A stretch of 64,000 nucleotides of DNA from Planococcus citri (Eukaryota; Arthropoda; Insecta; Hemiptera; Pseudococcidae). Positions 21,701-32,477 of the stretch are shown here, piece by piece. A program made the position numbers and the translations under genes. The notes below the pieces were generated by a model, which saw only the letters and a list, made by a program, of their open reading frames with translations, was not told the DNA's origin and did not search any database. Location of the stretch: assembly GCF_950023065.1 (NCBI RefSeq), contig NC_088677.1, positions 86,949,469 through 87,013,468 of the forward strand. The letters are read 5' to 3'. Position 1 is the stretch's first letter. Every line of letters begins with the position of its first letter.

Positions 21701-23551
21701 TAATACATATCGCACCTTGGGAGTAAGGGTCACATCTCAAAAAAGTGAAATTTTACAGGAGAGTGATTTTCTTTTTTTTAAAATTTGATTCATTATTTTT
21801 ATCAACTTATAATTAATTGTGAGGAATGAATAGCACCTCATTTTAAAGATCTGGTATCCTACCTTCATTTAGCATAAGAACACTTTGAAAAATGAAATCT
21901 TAAAGAGGAAATATTTCAATATTTGGAAAACATTTTGAGTTATAACCTTTCATTAAAGTTGATGTGGAGGCGAAAGGAAGCGCCCAAAAAAAATTTCTTG
22001 TTAGCAAAGTTGTAGAGAATTAAATTTCCAGTCGACATAATGTCGTTAGTTTTTTTCTAGAGTGCTTAGTTTTTGAGTTTTTCTCAAAAAACTAAAATTT
22101 CATGATATGTGCAAATTCATTTTTCTGAAAAGTGATCAATTTAAAAAATTTTTTCCATTTGGTACAAACCAATAAAAAATGCACACCTTGTGACTATTTA
22201 TAACTGACAAACATTCAAAACAATCAAAACTGTTTGTTAACACTTTGTATGTACAAAATTTGCTCAAAAATGGTGGAGTTTTTTGAGATGTTACCTTATA
22301 ACTCCAAACAACTTGCAATGTTGTTGAGATTTTGAGTTAGGTCATTTGCGTTTTTTCAAGATCCACATAATGTACCCAACTCAAAGTGTAATTTTTGGTT
22401 GAGGGGGGTCATACAAACCCCAAAAATGGAAAAACATCAAAATCAATTTTTTTTGAGATGTGACCTTATTACTTCCAAGGTGCAATATTACTCTAGTAAC
22501 CTTAAGATTAAGATTGTTTTTCTTTTATAATGAAATTAAACCCTCGGCACCTAGTGTGTCAGAGGTGTTAACCAAAAAAAAAAAAAAAAAAAATGAAACC
22601 TACCATATCAAATAAGACACCTGGTATGTTGGGTTCATGCAAAGCATTCAATTGTTTGAATCGGTTGTCACACCATGTCCCTGCCTCATTGCATGGTTTA
22701 CAGCCTTTCAGCTTATTCCAGTCCAATCCGGAATCCTGAGCACACTGGCACAATGGAAAACGATGTGTTTTTAGTAGTTATACTTTGAAAATAAAACCCC
22801 TATATATATACATGGGTACCTATTTTTAAAAATAATCACCTTCTGGGCACTGCTCATTTGATCACCACTAGCCATCATGCAAAGGAAAAATTTACCCAAA
22901 CTCTCTTCATCATTTTCGTAATAATGAGCAGCGCAGGCATGGAGGGCGTCTATTTTACATTCTTCGACGCCATCTTGGCATTGAAGCACATCTTGAACAA
23001 TCTAGTTTCATTGTTTTTCCATAAGATTGATTAGTTTTGAATTTCTTTCCTTAATTATAACTAAGTTGAAAATTTATTAGTAAGAGGATGTTTATATTTA
23101 CATGAGATGTGGAACAAGGAATGAAATGCCATTTGACACATTTTGACATTTCGGCGTAAATTGGCTTCAGTTTGCTATTGAAGAAATCTTTTGAATTACA
23201 GTCGAGACTGTCAAAAGAAATGACTACCTCGACACTCTGAAAGGGAAAACAAAATTAGACAAGTAGATATTTGTATTAGTCACTCGTAGTGTGATTTAGA
23301 AAAAAAAATGTACTTACTCCGCTGCCTCCACCTCCACCCCCTTTACCACCTCCTTTACCACCTCCTTTACCTCCTTTATCGTCGCCTCCTTTATCGTCTC
23401 CCTTATCACCCCCTTTGTCACCACCCTTATTGTCTCCACCTCCTCCTTGCCCTCCACCATGATCTTGTCCACAATCAGGATCTGGTCTGCAGTTCACACA
23501 ATCGAGCACAAGAGCACCAAGGATCCATATAGCAAAAAATTTTGGAATCAT
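18735..23551 (-). CDS. GILT-like secreted protein with glycine-rich extensions, copy A (5 exons)
   Basis: Exons on the minus strand: 23551-23318, 23236-23102, 23001-22840, 22744-22604 and 19199-18735. All have GT-AG borders and phase 0 joins, giving 378 aa. Residues 1-20 form a signal peptide. About 25-78 is a KGGD/GGG repeat. Residues 79-224 are a gamma-interferon-inducible lysosomal thiol reductase (GILT) domain: the family signature CQHG-x2-EC-x2-N-x4-C is present as CQDGVEECKIDALHAC at 131-146. The active-site Cys pair of GILT, expected in the YESLCPDS-like stretch, reads FDSLDCNS, with one displaced Cys. A CAACDGC cluster occurs in exon 5 instead, followed by a long SPGGGG-repeat tail. 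GILTs reduce disulfides in lysosomes or outside cells; without the usual motif, reductase activity is doubtful. Intron 4 is 3.4 kb because a repeat with a macrodomain fragment has entered it, compared with 95 bp in copy B. Confidence 0.85.
19278..19727 (+). pseudogene. TARG1/OARD1-like macrodomain fragment inside intron 4 of GILT-like copy A
   Basis: Open frame of about 150 codons without an ATG at its start. It contains EEDLFCCFPEYALAHCVSTD, then KMSQ, and later LYMVTKDRYNDKPT. These match the order in TARG1/C6orf130 macrodomains (GDLF, SLAHCIS-D-RMG-GIA, YYLITKK--KPTY), which remove ADP-ribose from acidic residues. The usual MGKGIA loop is MSQRVA here, and the C-terminal third, including the GCGLD-type loop, is missing: the frame runs into a palindromic repeat. 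It is therefore a broken copy. It shares LTLEE-like, ALAHCVS and other stretches with the minus-strand copy at 42393-42785, and both sit in the same repeat family. Confidence 0.65.
19672..19870. repeat. Palindromic repeat rich in CGACAT/ATGTCG
   Basis: Two arms of about 90 bp (from about 19679, and up to about 19865) are inverted copies containing 'cacatccgtcacttttgga' and 'cgaccctgtgtcgagc', with a nested small hairpin (CAATTGTCGAC / GTCGACAATTG) at the centre. Similar ATGTCGA/TCGACAT words recur to about 20560. Confidence 0.7.
19880..21700 (+). repeat. Remainder of the macrodomain-carrying repeat (intronic)
   Basis: About 1.8 kb with no convincing gene. Blocks at 20840-21290 (for example 'ttgggtcaaatagagatcaa' and 'aatggcacacatgtctaggt') are homologous, in inverted orientation, to 41930-42330 beside the second macrodomain fragment. 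This shows that both are copies of one interspersed element. A 74-codon frame at 20544-20765 is unrecognised. Confidence 0.6.
21711..22485. mobile_element. Fold-back MITE-like element in intron 4 of copy A
   Basis: Ends are inverted copies: CGCACCTTGGGAGTAA at the left and its complement, TTACTTCCAAGGTGC, at the right, each followed inward by a 'cacatctcaaaaaa' phrase. TA dinucleotides lie next to both ends. No coding capacity. Confidence 0.65.
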
Positions 23552-23602
23552 AATGCACAAAAATCTCAAATAAAACACCACTGGTAACGATTACTCCTCA
23601 AC

Positions 23603-23634
23603 TGAAGAGCCCCTCAATGTTGGCTATATTTATA
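23603..23634 (-). promoter_or_regulatory. TATA + Inr core promoter of GILT-like copy A
   Basis: On the minus strand TATAAATA starts at 23634 and an arthropod initiator TCAGTT places +1 at about 23603, 31 bp downstream. That is the canonical spacing. It leaves a 51-nt 5' UTR before the ATG at 23551. Copy B has the same arrangement with the same spacing. Confidence 0.75.
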
Positions 23635-23639
23635 TGTGT

Positions 23640-24355
23640 GAAGCTATCCAATGGCAAATCGGTTGTTTTAGAAATAGAAACATAATTTTGTAATTTACGA
23701 GTTCGTTGAATAAATACAAAAAGTCATTTGAATGGAACACCAAATGCAGATTTTCAAAAAATATAAATCCTTTGAGCGATTTACGATTCGAAAGCAGAAA
23801 AAGTAAACGGTGAAAAACAGTTGAAATAATAAAGATTAAAATGATAATTTTGCACGATCTCGCGGTTGCCACATTTTCCATCTTTTACGTCAGAGGAGTT
23901 TTTTTTTTATCTGTTTTACACAGGCTACAAAAATACTTGGATTATTTGCGCTCATTCATAATAGGTAAGTCGCTGCACACTCGAAATAGTGTGTTAAAAA
24001 ATAGAATTATGTACATAGACAGGTACGTGAAGCTGTAGGTAGGTACGAATACACACATTTTTCATCGCATAATAGAACCACGAGTGTGCTTAATACCCAG
24101 GTAGATTATGTATTTTTGAAATACTAGACGTCATTATTTTCTAAAAATACGTTTATTCTTTGGAAAGAAAATCACAGAAAAGAGCTTCCTCAAAGTCAAA
24201 CTGATACGAAAGTAGGCCATGAAAACTAAAAAATTGGAAAATTCAAGCAAAGAGATCGCGCTTAATGAGCCCCGATTGGTATTGGTTAAATAAATCACTG
24301 AATACGAATCTGATAACAATACGTCAATTTTTGACAAGGGAACCTCTTGAGGTGT
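23640..24355. other. Intergenic, nothing recognised
   Basis: AT-rich spacer upstream of GILT-like copy A. No frame, repeat or RNA gene that I can support. Confidence 0.5.
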
Positions 24356-26700
24356 CACACTCCGATTTGAACGGGACCGCGATTTTTGGAAAGAGCATAA
24401 TCTAAAACCCTCAAAACCAAATTTTCAGCTGCCCAAGTTCATTTTTCGATTTTTGGCGAATTTTTGAAAATTCAAAATCGACTGTTTTCGGCGATTTATG
24501 CTTTTTTTTAAAAGTACGTAATTGATTAGTAAAAATGGTCAAAATAAGTCCCAAAACTAATATTAATTACTCATATCCAAATTTCATCATTTCCAGCCAT
24601 TCTGGAGCCTCCAGCGCAATTTTTCAATTTCTCCAGAATTTTGAATTTGCTTCAGAAGGCGTGAATACGAAGATGGGCAGCTAAAAATCGAGTTGTGTAT
24701 TATACTCAAACTGTTTAACGAATTTATCCACATTTGAGCCGATTTTGGGAGTGACCCCTCAAAAATGTTTTTTTGACCAGCTTTTTTCAAAATTAAAAAA
24801 ATCAAAAAATAACTGTTTAGGAGGAAATTTTTGAAATTTACGCAAATCGCTGTATTTTGTCCGTAACTAACCCCCCAAATTCAAATTTTACCATTTCTGG
24901 CCATTCTGAAGCCTTCAGCGCGATTTTCAATTTCTCCAGAATTTTGAATTTGCTCCAGAAGGCGTGAATATGAATTTGGGCAGCTAAAAATCGAGTTGTA
25001 TATTACACTCGACCTGTTTAACGAGTTTATCCACATTTGAAACGATTTTGAGAGTGACACCTCAAGAATGGTTTTTTGAGGAGTCACTCTCGCTCCGAAA
25101 CGGCTGGAAAAGGTTGAATTTGCGCTCCCAGGGTTAGTTCTTGAAGAAATAGGTACAGCGATTCGCAGAAATTCCAAAAATTTCCTCAAAAACGGTTATC
25201 TTTTGATTTTTTGAATTTTTAAAAAAGCTGGTCAAAAAACCACTCTTGAGGTGTCACTCCCAAAATTGGCTTAAATGCAGATAAACTCGTTAAACAGGTC
25301 GAGTGTAATATACAACTCGATTTTTAGCTGCCCAACTGCATATTCACGCCTTCTGGAGCAAATTCAAAATTCTGGAGAAATTGAAAAATTGCGCTGGAGG
25401 CTCCAGAACGGCTGGAAATGGTAAAATTTGGATTTGGATAGTTGATATTAGTTTTGGGACTTATTTTGACCATTTTTACTGATTGTGAAATTTGGAATGG
25501 GGGGGGGGGGGGGTTAGTTTTGGACAAAATACATCGATTCGCGTGAATTTCAAAAATTCCACACAAACGGGAAAATTTTGATTTTTTGGATTTTTTCATT
25601 TATTTTTTTTATTTTATTTAAAATTATCCTCGCTTCCTTTACACGATTTTTTTGAAATTCAAAAAATGCAAAGGAGTTAGTTCATGCGTTTTTTGGGCAA
25701 AAAAACTTTTTGTCTCTGATCGAGCTGAAAAATGAGCGGGGGGGGGGTGGGACGGAAAATTAATTTCTGGGCTCCGATTTTCACTCGAGTGCACCATTCC
25801 CTTGGAAACAGGCTATTTTTGATCTAAAAATTGAGCAAAAAAAAGTTGAAGAATTTTAAATTTTTCATGACCGATTCTGACTAACTCGAGGTCGCTGATT
25901 TCGAATATAACATCAAAATTGATGCAGGCTTCTTTCATTCTGAGATAAGTGCAGGTTTCACATGAAGAAAAAGCGAGCGCGCAAATCAGACAGCAGATTC
26001 GGACTTGGTGACCTCAAATTAGTCAAAAACGACCCTTTACTCGATTTTTTTGAAATTCAAAAAAATTCCAAAAAATGCAAAGGGAGTTTATGCACTTTTT
26101 GGCCAAAAAACTTTTGGTCGCCAATCGAGCTGAAAATATGGTTTGGTTTTTTCTTTAGGACGTCGAATTTAATTCCGGTGCCAGATTGTCACCTCGACGC
26201 TTCCTTCTGCTGAAAATTGGCCATTTTTTTGACTCAAAATGAGCCGGAAAAAAGTTGCCAAGTTTTGCATTTGGAATGACGTTTTCTGACTAATTTGAGC
26301 ACGCTGAATCCAAAAACGACGTTTATTTTGCGATCGGATTCGTATTCAGCAAAATATTCGCAATTTCTCACTGAAGAAAACGCTTACGACAAAAATGGAC
26401 ACCAGATTCGGACTTGGCTGGCTCGAATTAGTCGAAAACGACCCTTTACTCGATTTTTTTGAGAATCAAAAAAATGCCAAGTAGTTCATGCATTTTTTTG
26501 GTCAAAAAACTTTTTGTATCAGATTGAACTGAAAATTGGGTGGGGGAGTGTTTTGAGACGGCGAACCGTTGTCAGATTTTCACCTGAGTGCATCATTCCC
26601 TTGGAAACTGCCTTAAGTTGTGGGATTTTGAATTTTTATGACGAATTTTGACCAACTTGAGGTCGCTGGTTTCGAATATAGGTAACGTCAAAATCTCGGA
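24356..26700. repeat. Complex direct and inverted repeats (fold-back region)
   Basis: A block containing 'gaattttgaatttgct' and 'ggcagctaaaaatcgagttg' occurs as direct copies at about 24590-24800 and 24890-25080, and inverted at about 25225-25440. A further diverged unit with 'cgaccctttactcgattttt' recurs around 26025 and 26430. G runs (25499-25513 and 25738-25748) and long homopolymers suggest slippage. No gene is supported. Confidence 0.7.
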
Positions 26701-26900
26701 GATATTGTGGCAGGAGATTTAACCAACAGGTATTTTTTAGCATAATTATTCAGAAATTCAGATCATAGAAATCAATAAAATAGCCTATCAATGCAGGAAA
26801 CATTTCGCATAGAATCTCAAAATATATTTGCAGGATAAAGTTATCAACACATGGTAACAATAAAATTGGAAAAAAAGAAATTATCATAATTCGAATTAAA

Positions 26901-28381
26901 CTATGTTGTGTGAAAGATATGCGGCGGACCACCTCCAGGAGTACCAATTGGGTATGGAGGTGGACCTGGTACACCTCCACCTGAAGGACCAGGATCATCT
27001 CCACCACCTGGACTGCCGCCACCTGGACTTCCTCCACCTGGACTTCCACCACCTGGACTTCCACCACTGCCAGGACTTCCTCCACTTGGACAGTCACCTC
27101 CTTTATGTTTTCCTCCTGGACTACTGCCGCCTCCAGGACTGCTTCCACCACCAGGACTACCACCGCCTCCTCCACCTGGACTGCCACCGCCACCTCCACC
27201 AGGACTGCCACCTCCACCACCTGGACTTCCACCTCCACAACCACTACATGCGGCGCACTGTCCACCTTTCTTTTTTATTTGATCACAAATTGCACCTTTT
27301 AAATCTGACATTGCTGCAGCCTCCGATTCCTGATTATATTTCTGTAAAAATGTAACAAAATGAAATCAAACTGCTGCATCAATGATGATATTTTGACGTA
27401 GGTAGTAGGAAGAAATCCCAGGTTCATGGAACCTACCATATCGAATAAGACACCTGGTATTTTGGGTTCATGCAGTGCATTCAATTGCTTGAATCGATTG
27501 TCACACCATGTTCCTGCCTCATTGCATGGTTTACAGCCTTTGAGCTTATTCCAGTCCAATCCAGAACTCGTAGCACACTGACACAATTAAAAAATGGAAG
27601 TTTTTACCAAATATAAATCTAAGGAACTGCAGCATTAAAAAAATAAAATCCTTGAAAAAATAACCACCTTCTGAGCACTGCTTATTTGATCACTACTAGC
27701 CATCATGCAAAGGAAAAATTTACCCAAACTCTCTTCGTCATTTTCGTAATAATGAGCAGCGCAGGCATGGAGGGCATCTATTTTACATTCTTCGACGCCA
27801 TCTTTGCATTGAAGCACATCTTCGACAATCTATAGTTTCACCGTTTTTTTCCATTAGTTCGATCAATTTTAAACTTTTTTCCTTAATAATTACCTAAGTT
27901 GAAGATTATTTGTGAGAAGGTGTTTATATTTACATGAGATGTGGAACAAGGAATAAAATGCCATTTGACACATTTTGACATTTCGTTGTAAATTGGCTTC
28001 AGTTTGCTGTTGAAGAAATCTTTAGAATTGCAGTCGAGACTGTCGAAAGAAATGACCACCTCAACACTCTGAAAGGGCAAAAAAAATATAGAATAGAGAT
28101 ACATTGATATTAATCAGGAGGTACAATTTTTTTTAAAAAGTTTTACTTACTCCTCCGCCGCCTCCTCCACTGCCTCTACCGCCGCTGCCACCTTTATCAT
28201 CTCCACCCCCTTTACTACCACCTTTATCGCCACCTTTGTCACCACCTTTATCACCTCCCTTATCACCACCTCCTCCTTTATCACCACCATGATCACTTCC
28301 ACAGTCTGGATCAGGCTTGCATTGCACACATTCAAACACAAGAACAGCGACGACCCACAACGCAAAAAACTTTGGACTCAT
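26901..28381 (-). CDS. GILT-like secreted protein with glycine-rich extensions, copy B (5 exons)
   Basis: Exons on the minus strand: 28381-28151, 28068-27934, 27829-27668, 27577-27437 and 27341-26901; GT-AG borders, phase 0 joins, 369 aa. The ATG is at 28381 (the in-frame codon at 28390 is TTG). Layout is as in copy A: signal peptide, KGGD repeats, GILT-like domain (about 78-223) with CKDGVEECKIDALHAC in place of the family signature CQHG-x2-EC-x2-N-x4-C, FDSLDCNS replacing the CxxC active site, then CAACSGC and an SPGGG tail. Middle exons are nearly identical to copy A while the Gly-rich exons differ in length. This fits a recent tandem duplication with conserved exon sizes (135, 162 and 141 nt). 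A secreted role, for example in saliva or as a cuticle/immune protein, is only inference. Confidence 0.88.
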
Positions 28382-28469
28382 AATGCACAAAAATAATAAT
28401 AACTACTACACGTATTGATCACCACTCATGCGAATTGATCACTTGATGTGTGAAAACGAGAGACTCAAC

Positions 28470-28501
28470 TGAAAGGCACCTCAAATTTGGTTGTATTTAT
28501 A
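28470..28501 (-). promoter_or_regulatory. TATA + Inr core promoter of GILT-like copy B
   Basis: Minus-strand TATAAATA starts at 28501, with TCAGTT placing +1 at about 28470 (31 bp). Position and sequence mirror copy A, including the surrounding 'ctTTCAGTTGAG' context, so the promoter was duplicated with the gene. Confidence 0.75.
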
Positions 28502-28984
28502 TGCATACCTAGCTGATGTGAGAATCATTGTGGGAAAAAATTTCCGTGATTTACGATCAAATAAAATAAATACAGAAGTCATTAAAGTCGAATACACGAA
28601 CGCAAACTTTCAAAAAATAGAAACTTTTCGATCGAGTTCTGATTTAAATGTAGGTATAGAAAGGCTGCAATTGAGAAAATGATAAAAAAATCATTTTCAT
28701 GATTTACAATTGAGTAAAGTAAATATGAAAGTCATTCAAGTCAAATATACCGAGTCGAATATAAAGTATCTATTAAAAAATGTGTAGTATTTTTTTTCAT
28801 CTATTGCGTCAGTGAATTTTTTTCATCTGGTATTATTTTAAAACAACTAAAACGAAATTCTTCTACCTACATCTACCTTGCACCAGTATCTATTCGTTGT
28901 TAATGTTCCACAAGTAACATGGTGCGTTAAAAGGGGGGGGGGGGTAAAATCATAAAATTGGTTTAAAAACCAAATGGGTATCCT

Positions 28985-31380
28985 CGTATACGTTTTTTGA
29001 GGCGCTGTATCCGAATTCGATATCAGTTTTTGTTCATGGTAATCGGGTGTCCCATGGCATTATAATTTTTTTTTTGAATTTTGGATGAAAAAGGGGCGAG
29101 GGAGGAGGTGGAACGAATAGAGAAGACTAGATCGAAAAACTAAGTCCATATCCGCATTCAGCGTCCCCAAAAACATAACAAACGATACGTCACATGGTAT
29201 CATTTTTTTCAATTTTGGATCGGTGGGACCAGGGGGAGGAGTGGGCAGGTTAGAGAAGGCCAGATCGAAAAACCAAGTAGATATTCGGACTCAGCATCCC
29301 CAAAAACGTAACAAACTACATATATGCCACATGGTATTTTATTTCAATTTTTGATCATAAACGGTGGTAGTCGGGGAGCCCACTTGAGGATAAATTGCAC
29401 CCCCCCCCCCAGCGTCGATCCTCCGGGACAACTTTTTTCTGAAAGGGGGAGTCCTAAGGAACATTTCTAGCCCTTGTACTCAAAAAAAAAGTGGCCCTAC
29501 TTACAAAATGGCGGCCATTTTGATTGACAGGTCAGCCGAAATCGCAGATTTTGCGTTCCAATATAGGACTTGCTCAACATTTTTCAAACTGTACAAAGGT
29601 AGATCGGAAGATCAAGCAAAAGTTTATCACCTGTCAAAATTTCAAGTGCCAAAGTGCGTTTTTCGATTTTTGGTGAATTTTTGAAAATCAAATTTATTAG
29701 GCCAAAAATGTGGGAAAAAATCAAAATTTTACCAAATTGACCAAGAAAGCTGAAATTTTGGATATACCCTATTTTCGACATGCCAAATCGATTGGAAACT
29801 GTTTCAAACCGTTTTGAGCAGTTCTGGAGTCTCCAGTAGATTTTTGAAACTCGAAATTCCCACAAAATTTCACCAAAATGGAGTTGGAAAGCTGAAATTT
29901 ATTCTGCAAACTAATTTCAATACGCTACGAAGTCAACTGCAGGGGAGTTTCAAGTCCTTTTGGAGCCTCCAGCGATTTTTTGAAAATTACTGGAGCCTTC
30001 AGTAGATTTTTGAAACTTTAAATGTTCACAAAATGTCATCAATTAATGGAGATGGAAAGCTTGAAATTTACTCTACGCTCCAATTTTAACACCCTCTGAA
30101 GACGACTTCATGTAGGTTCAAATCATTTTGGAGCCTCCAGCACCTTTTTGAAAATTACTGGAGCGTCCAGTAGATTTTGGAAACTTGAAATTCCCGCAAC
30201 ATTTTACCAAATGAAGTTGGCAAGCTAAAATTTACTTCGCAAACTAATTTCAATACGATATGAAGTCGACTACATGGTGGTTTCAAATGGTTTTAAATGG
30301 TTTTGAAGCTTCCAGCTACTTCTTGGAAATTTCAATTTTCCAAAAAACACCATAAGACCTCTCAAAAAGTGACTGGAAGCTCCAAAACGACTTGAAATTC
30401 ACCAGCAGACGAGTTCGTAGCGTATTAAAATTAGTTTGCAGAATGAATTTTGACTTTCTAGTTTCTACCTGCGTTTGATGAAATTTTTAGGAAATTTAAA
30501 GTTTCAAAAATCTACTGGAGGCTCCAGTAATTTTCAATTAGTTTGCAGAATAAATTTCAGCTTTCCAACTCCATTTTGGTGAAATTTTGTGGAAATTACG
30601 AGTTTTAAAAATCTACTGGAGACTCCAGAACTGCTCAAAACGGTTTGAAACAGTTTCCAATCGATTTGGCATGTCGAAAATAGGGTATATCCAAAATTTC
30701 AGCTTTCTTGGTCAATTTGGTAAAATTTTGATTTTTTCCCACATTTTTGGCCTAATAAATTTGATTTTCAAAAATTCACCAAAAATCGAAAAACGCACTT
30801 TGGCACTTGAAATTTTGACAGGTGATAAACTTTTACTTGATCTTCCGATCTACCTTTGTACAGTTTGAAAAATGTTGAGCAAGTCCTATGTTGGAACGCA
30901 AAATCTGCGATTTCGGCTGACCTGTCAATCAAAATGGCCGCCATTTTGTAAGTAGGGCCACTTTTTTTTTTGAGTACAAGGGCTAGAAATGTTCCTTAGG
31001 ACTCCCCCTTTCAGAAAAAAGTTGTCCCGGAGGATCGACGCGGGGGGGGGGTGCAATTTATCCTCAAGTGGGCTCCCCGACTATGGAGGGAGGAGGTGGA
31101 AAGGGTAGAGAAGCCCAAATCAAAAAACCAAGTCGATATTCGGACTCAGCATCCCCAAAAACATAACAAACGATATGTCACATGATATTATTTTTTTTTC
31201 AATTTTGATCATAAACGGTGGAGGGAGGAGGTGGAAAGGGTAGAGAAGGCCAGATGAAAAACCAAGTCGATATTCGGACTCTGCGTCCCCAAAAACATAA
31301 CAAACGATACGTCACATGGTATTATAGTTTTTTTTCGATTTTGGATCATAAAGGGGTGGGGGGTGGCGGTTCACTATCTT
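28985..31380. repeat. Tandem repeat of about 125-130 bp, interrupted by a fold-back element
   Basis: Units containing 'gagggaggaggtgga', 'cccaaaaacataacaaac' and 'acatggtat' repeat at about 28985-29220 and 29225-29367, then resume at 31084-31205 and 31205-31345. The 1.7-kb fold-back element at 29370-31081 splits one unit. Confidence 0.8.
29370..31081. mobile_element. 1.7-kb fold-back (palindromic) transposon with TA target duplication
   Basis: Ends are GTCGGGGAGCCCACTT and its exact inverse, flanked by TA on both sides (29368-29369, 31082-31083). Arms of about 560 bp (29370 to about 29930, and about 30530 to 31081) are nearly identical; the centre holds CTGGAG-type satellite units. The mirrored 93-codon frames in the two arms are a by-product of the palindrome, not genes. 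The outer tandem unit at 31205 shows what the unoccupied site looked like. A TA duplication suggests mobilisation by a Tc1/mariner-class transposase. Confidence 0.85.
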
Positions 31381-31384
31381 AGAG

Positions 31385-32470
31385 GTATGATGTTTCAAAT
31401 CGGACATGAGATTTGCATTCAGCACCAAAAAAAAAACAATTGGTACCACTCAAAAGTTGGATTACTGTAGAAAAAGTTTCCTACCCCCTCCATTTCATCC
31501 TGATTCCACCACTGGGGGGAAGTTGCAAACTTATGTCTCATTGGTTGAAACAAATTTTGAGAAGGTATCAAATTTAGCATCTTTCAAAACCAAAATCATT
31601 ACACCCCAGCCGGAATTCACCCTAAAAAATTTGAAATTAGAAAATTCAGGTATGTACTTGAAAAATCACTAATTTTGTTGTAATCTCTAGGGGGGGGGGG
31701 GAAACGATTTTTGGACACTTATTATGGGAAAAATCAAGTATACAAGATGTGATTTGGAAATAGCATGAAATTTTGCGTCTTTCGAGCCCAAAACAATTTT
31801 CCTGAAAAATTTTTAGATAGAAAAAAAAATTGCTAAATAATATAATCTTTTTTTTTGCAATATTTCAACATTTTTGGGTGCTGAAACCAAAAATTGCAAA
31901 CCAACTAAAGCTCAGTTGCAAAAAATTTTCGATTCTTTCAAAAGCCTATACTTGGAGTCACATTTTCTTGCATTTGAAATTTTTTCAACTTACACCCCAA
32001 TTTTTGAAAGCCAAGTTTACCATTTTTTTGAAAATTTCTAAATTACAAATTTTTTCTCCAACTTCAACAGCTTATAATTACATTATAAATATTTGTAAAT
32101 TCAAAATTAAGTACATTAATAGAATCCACATCCCTTCAGCTTTCATTTCCATGTTTCAGAATTTTCCTACCTACTATTTAACACATGCAAAATTGAAATG
32201 TACAACACCGCGCACTTATCAACATTACCTTCACCATTTTTCACATTCCCACAACATTGAAGTTCCCTTATCTGTAATTCCAGGAAAAGTGGATGAGGCG
32301 AGTTTTTAATGATTGTACAATGTACATGTTACTCTGAAGTATTTTTAAGTAGAAAAAAGTGATTTCAGGAGTTTCGGTCAATTCCTCCTAAATTTTGCTC
32401 AGGTCCCAACTCCCACTGTGTGACTGTCTAATATTTTTTCATTTTTTTATATTTTAATATTGGGGAAATA
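31385..32470. other. Intergenic, nothing recognised
   Basis: AT-rich, low-complexity sequence. Long frames here are Phe/Lys/Ile/Asn-rich products of base composition. No splice-supported exon or repeat boundary seen. Confidence 0.5.
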
Positions 32471-32477
32471 TTTTTTG

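Noticed and set aside
26750..27355. Val/Glu-rich and His/Leu-rich frames overlapping the last exon of GILT-like copy B
   Set aside because: Alternative-frame readings of the SPGGGG-coding repeat; only the Gly-rich frame continues the spliced gene. The same holds at 18720-19258 and 23308-23532.
29584..30868. Two mirrored 93-codon frames with almost the same protein on opposite strands
   Set aside because: They are the two arms of one palindromic element; the protein has no domain and the frame follows from the arm identity.
31830..32309. 159-codon plus-strand frame
   Set aside because: Phe/Ile/Lys/Asn/Thr-rich composition expected of AT-rich non-coding DNA; no motif, signal or splice support.
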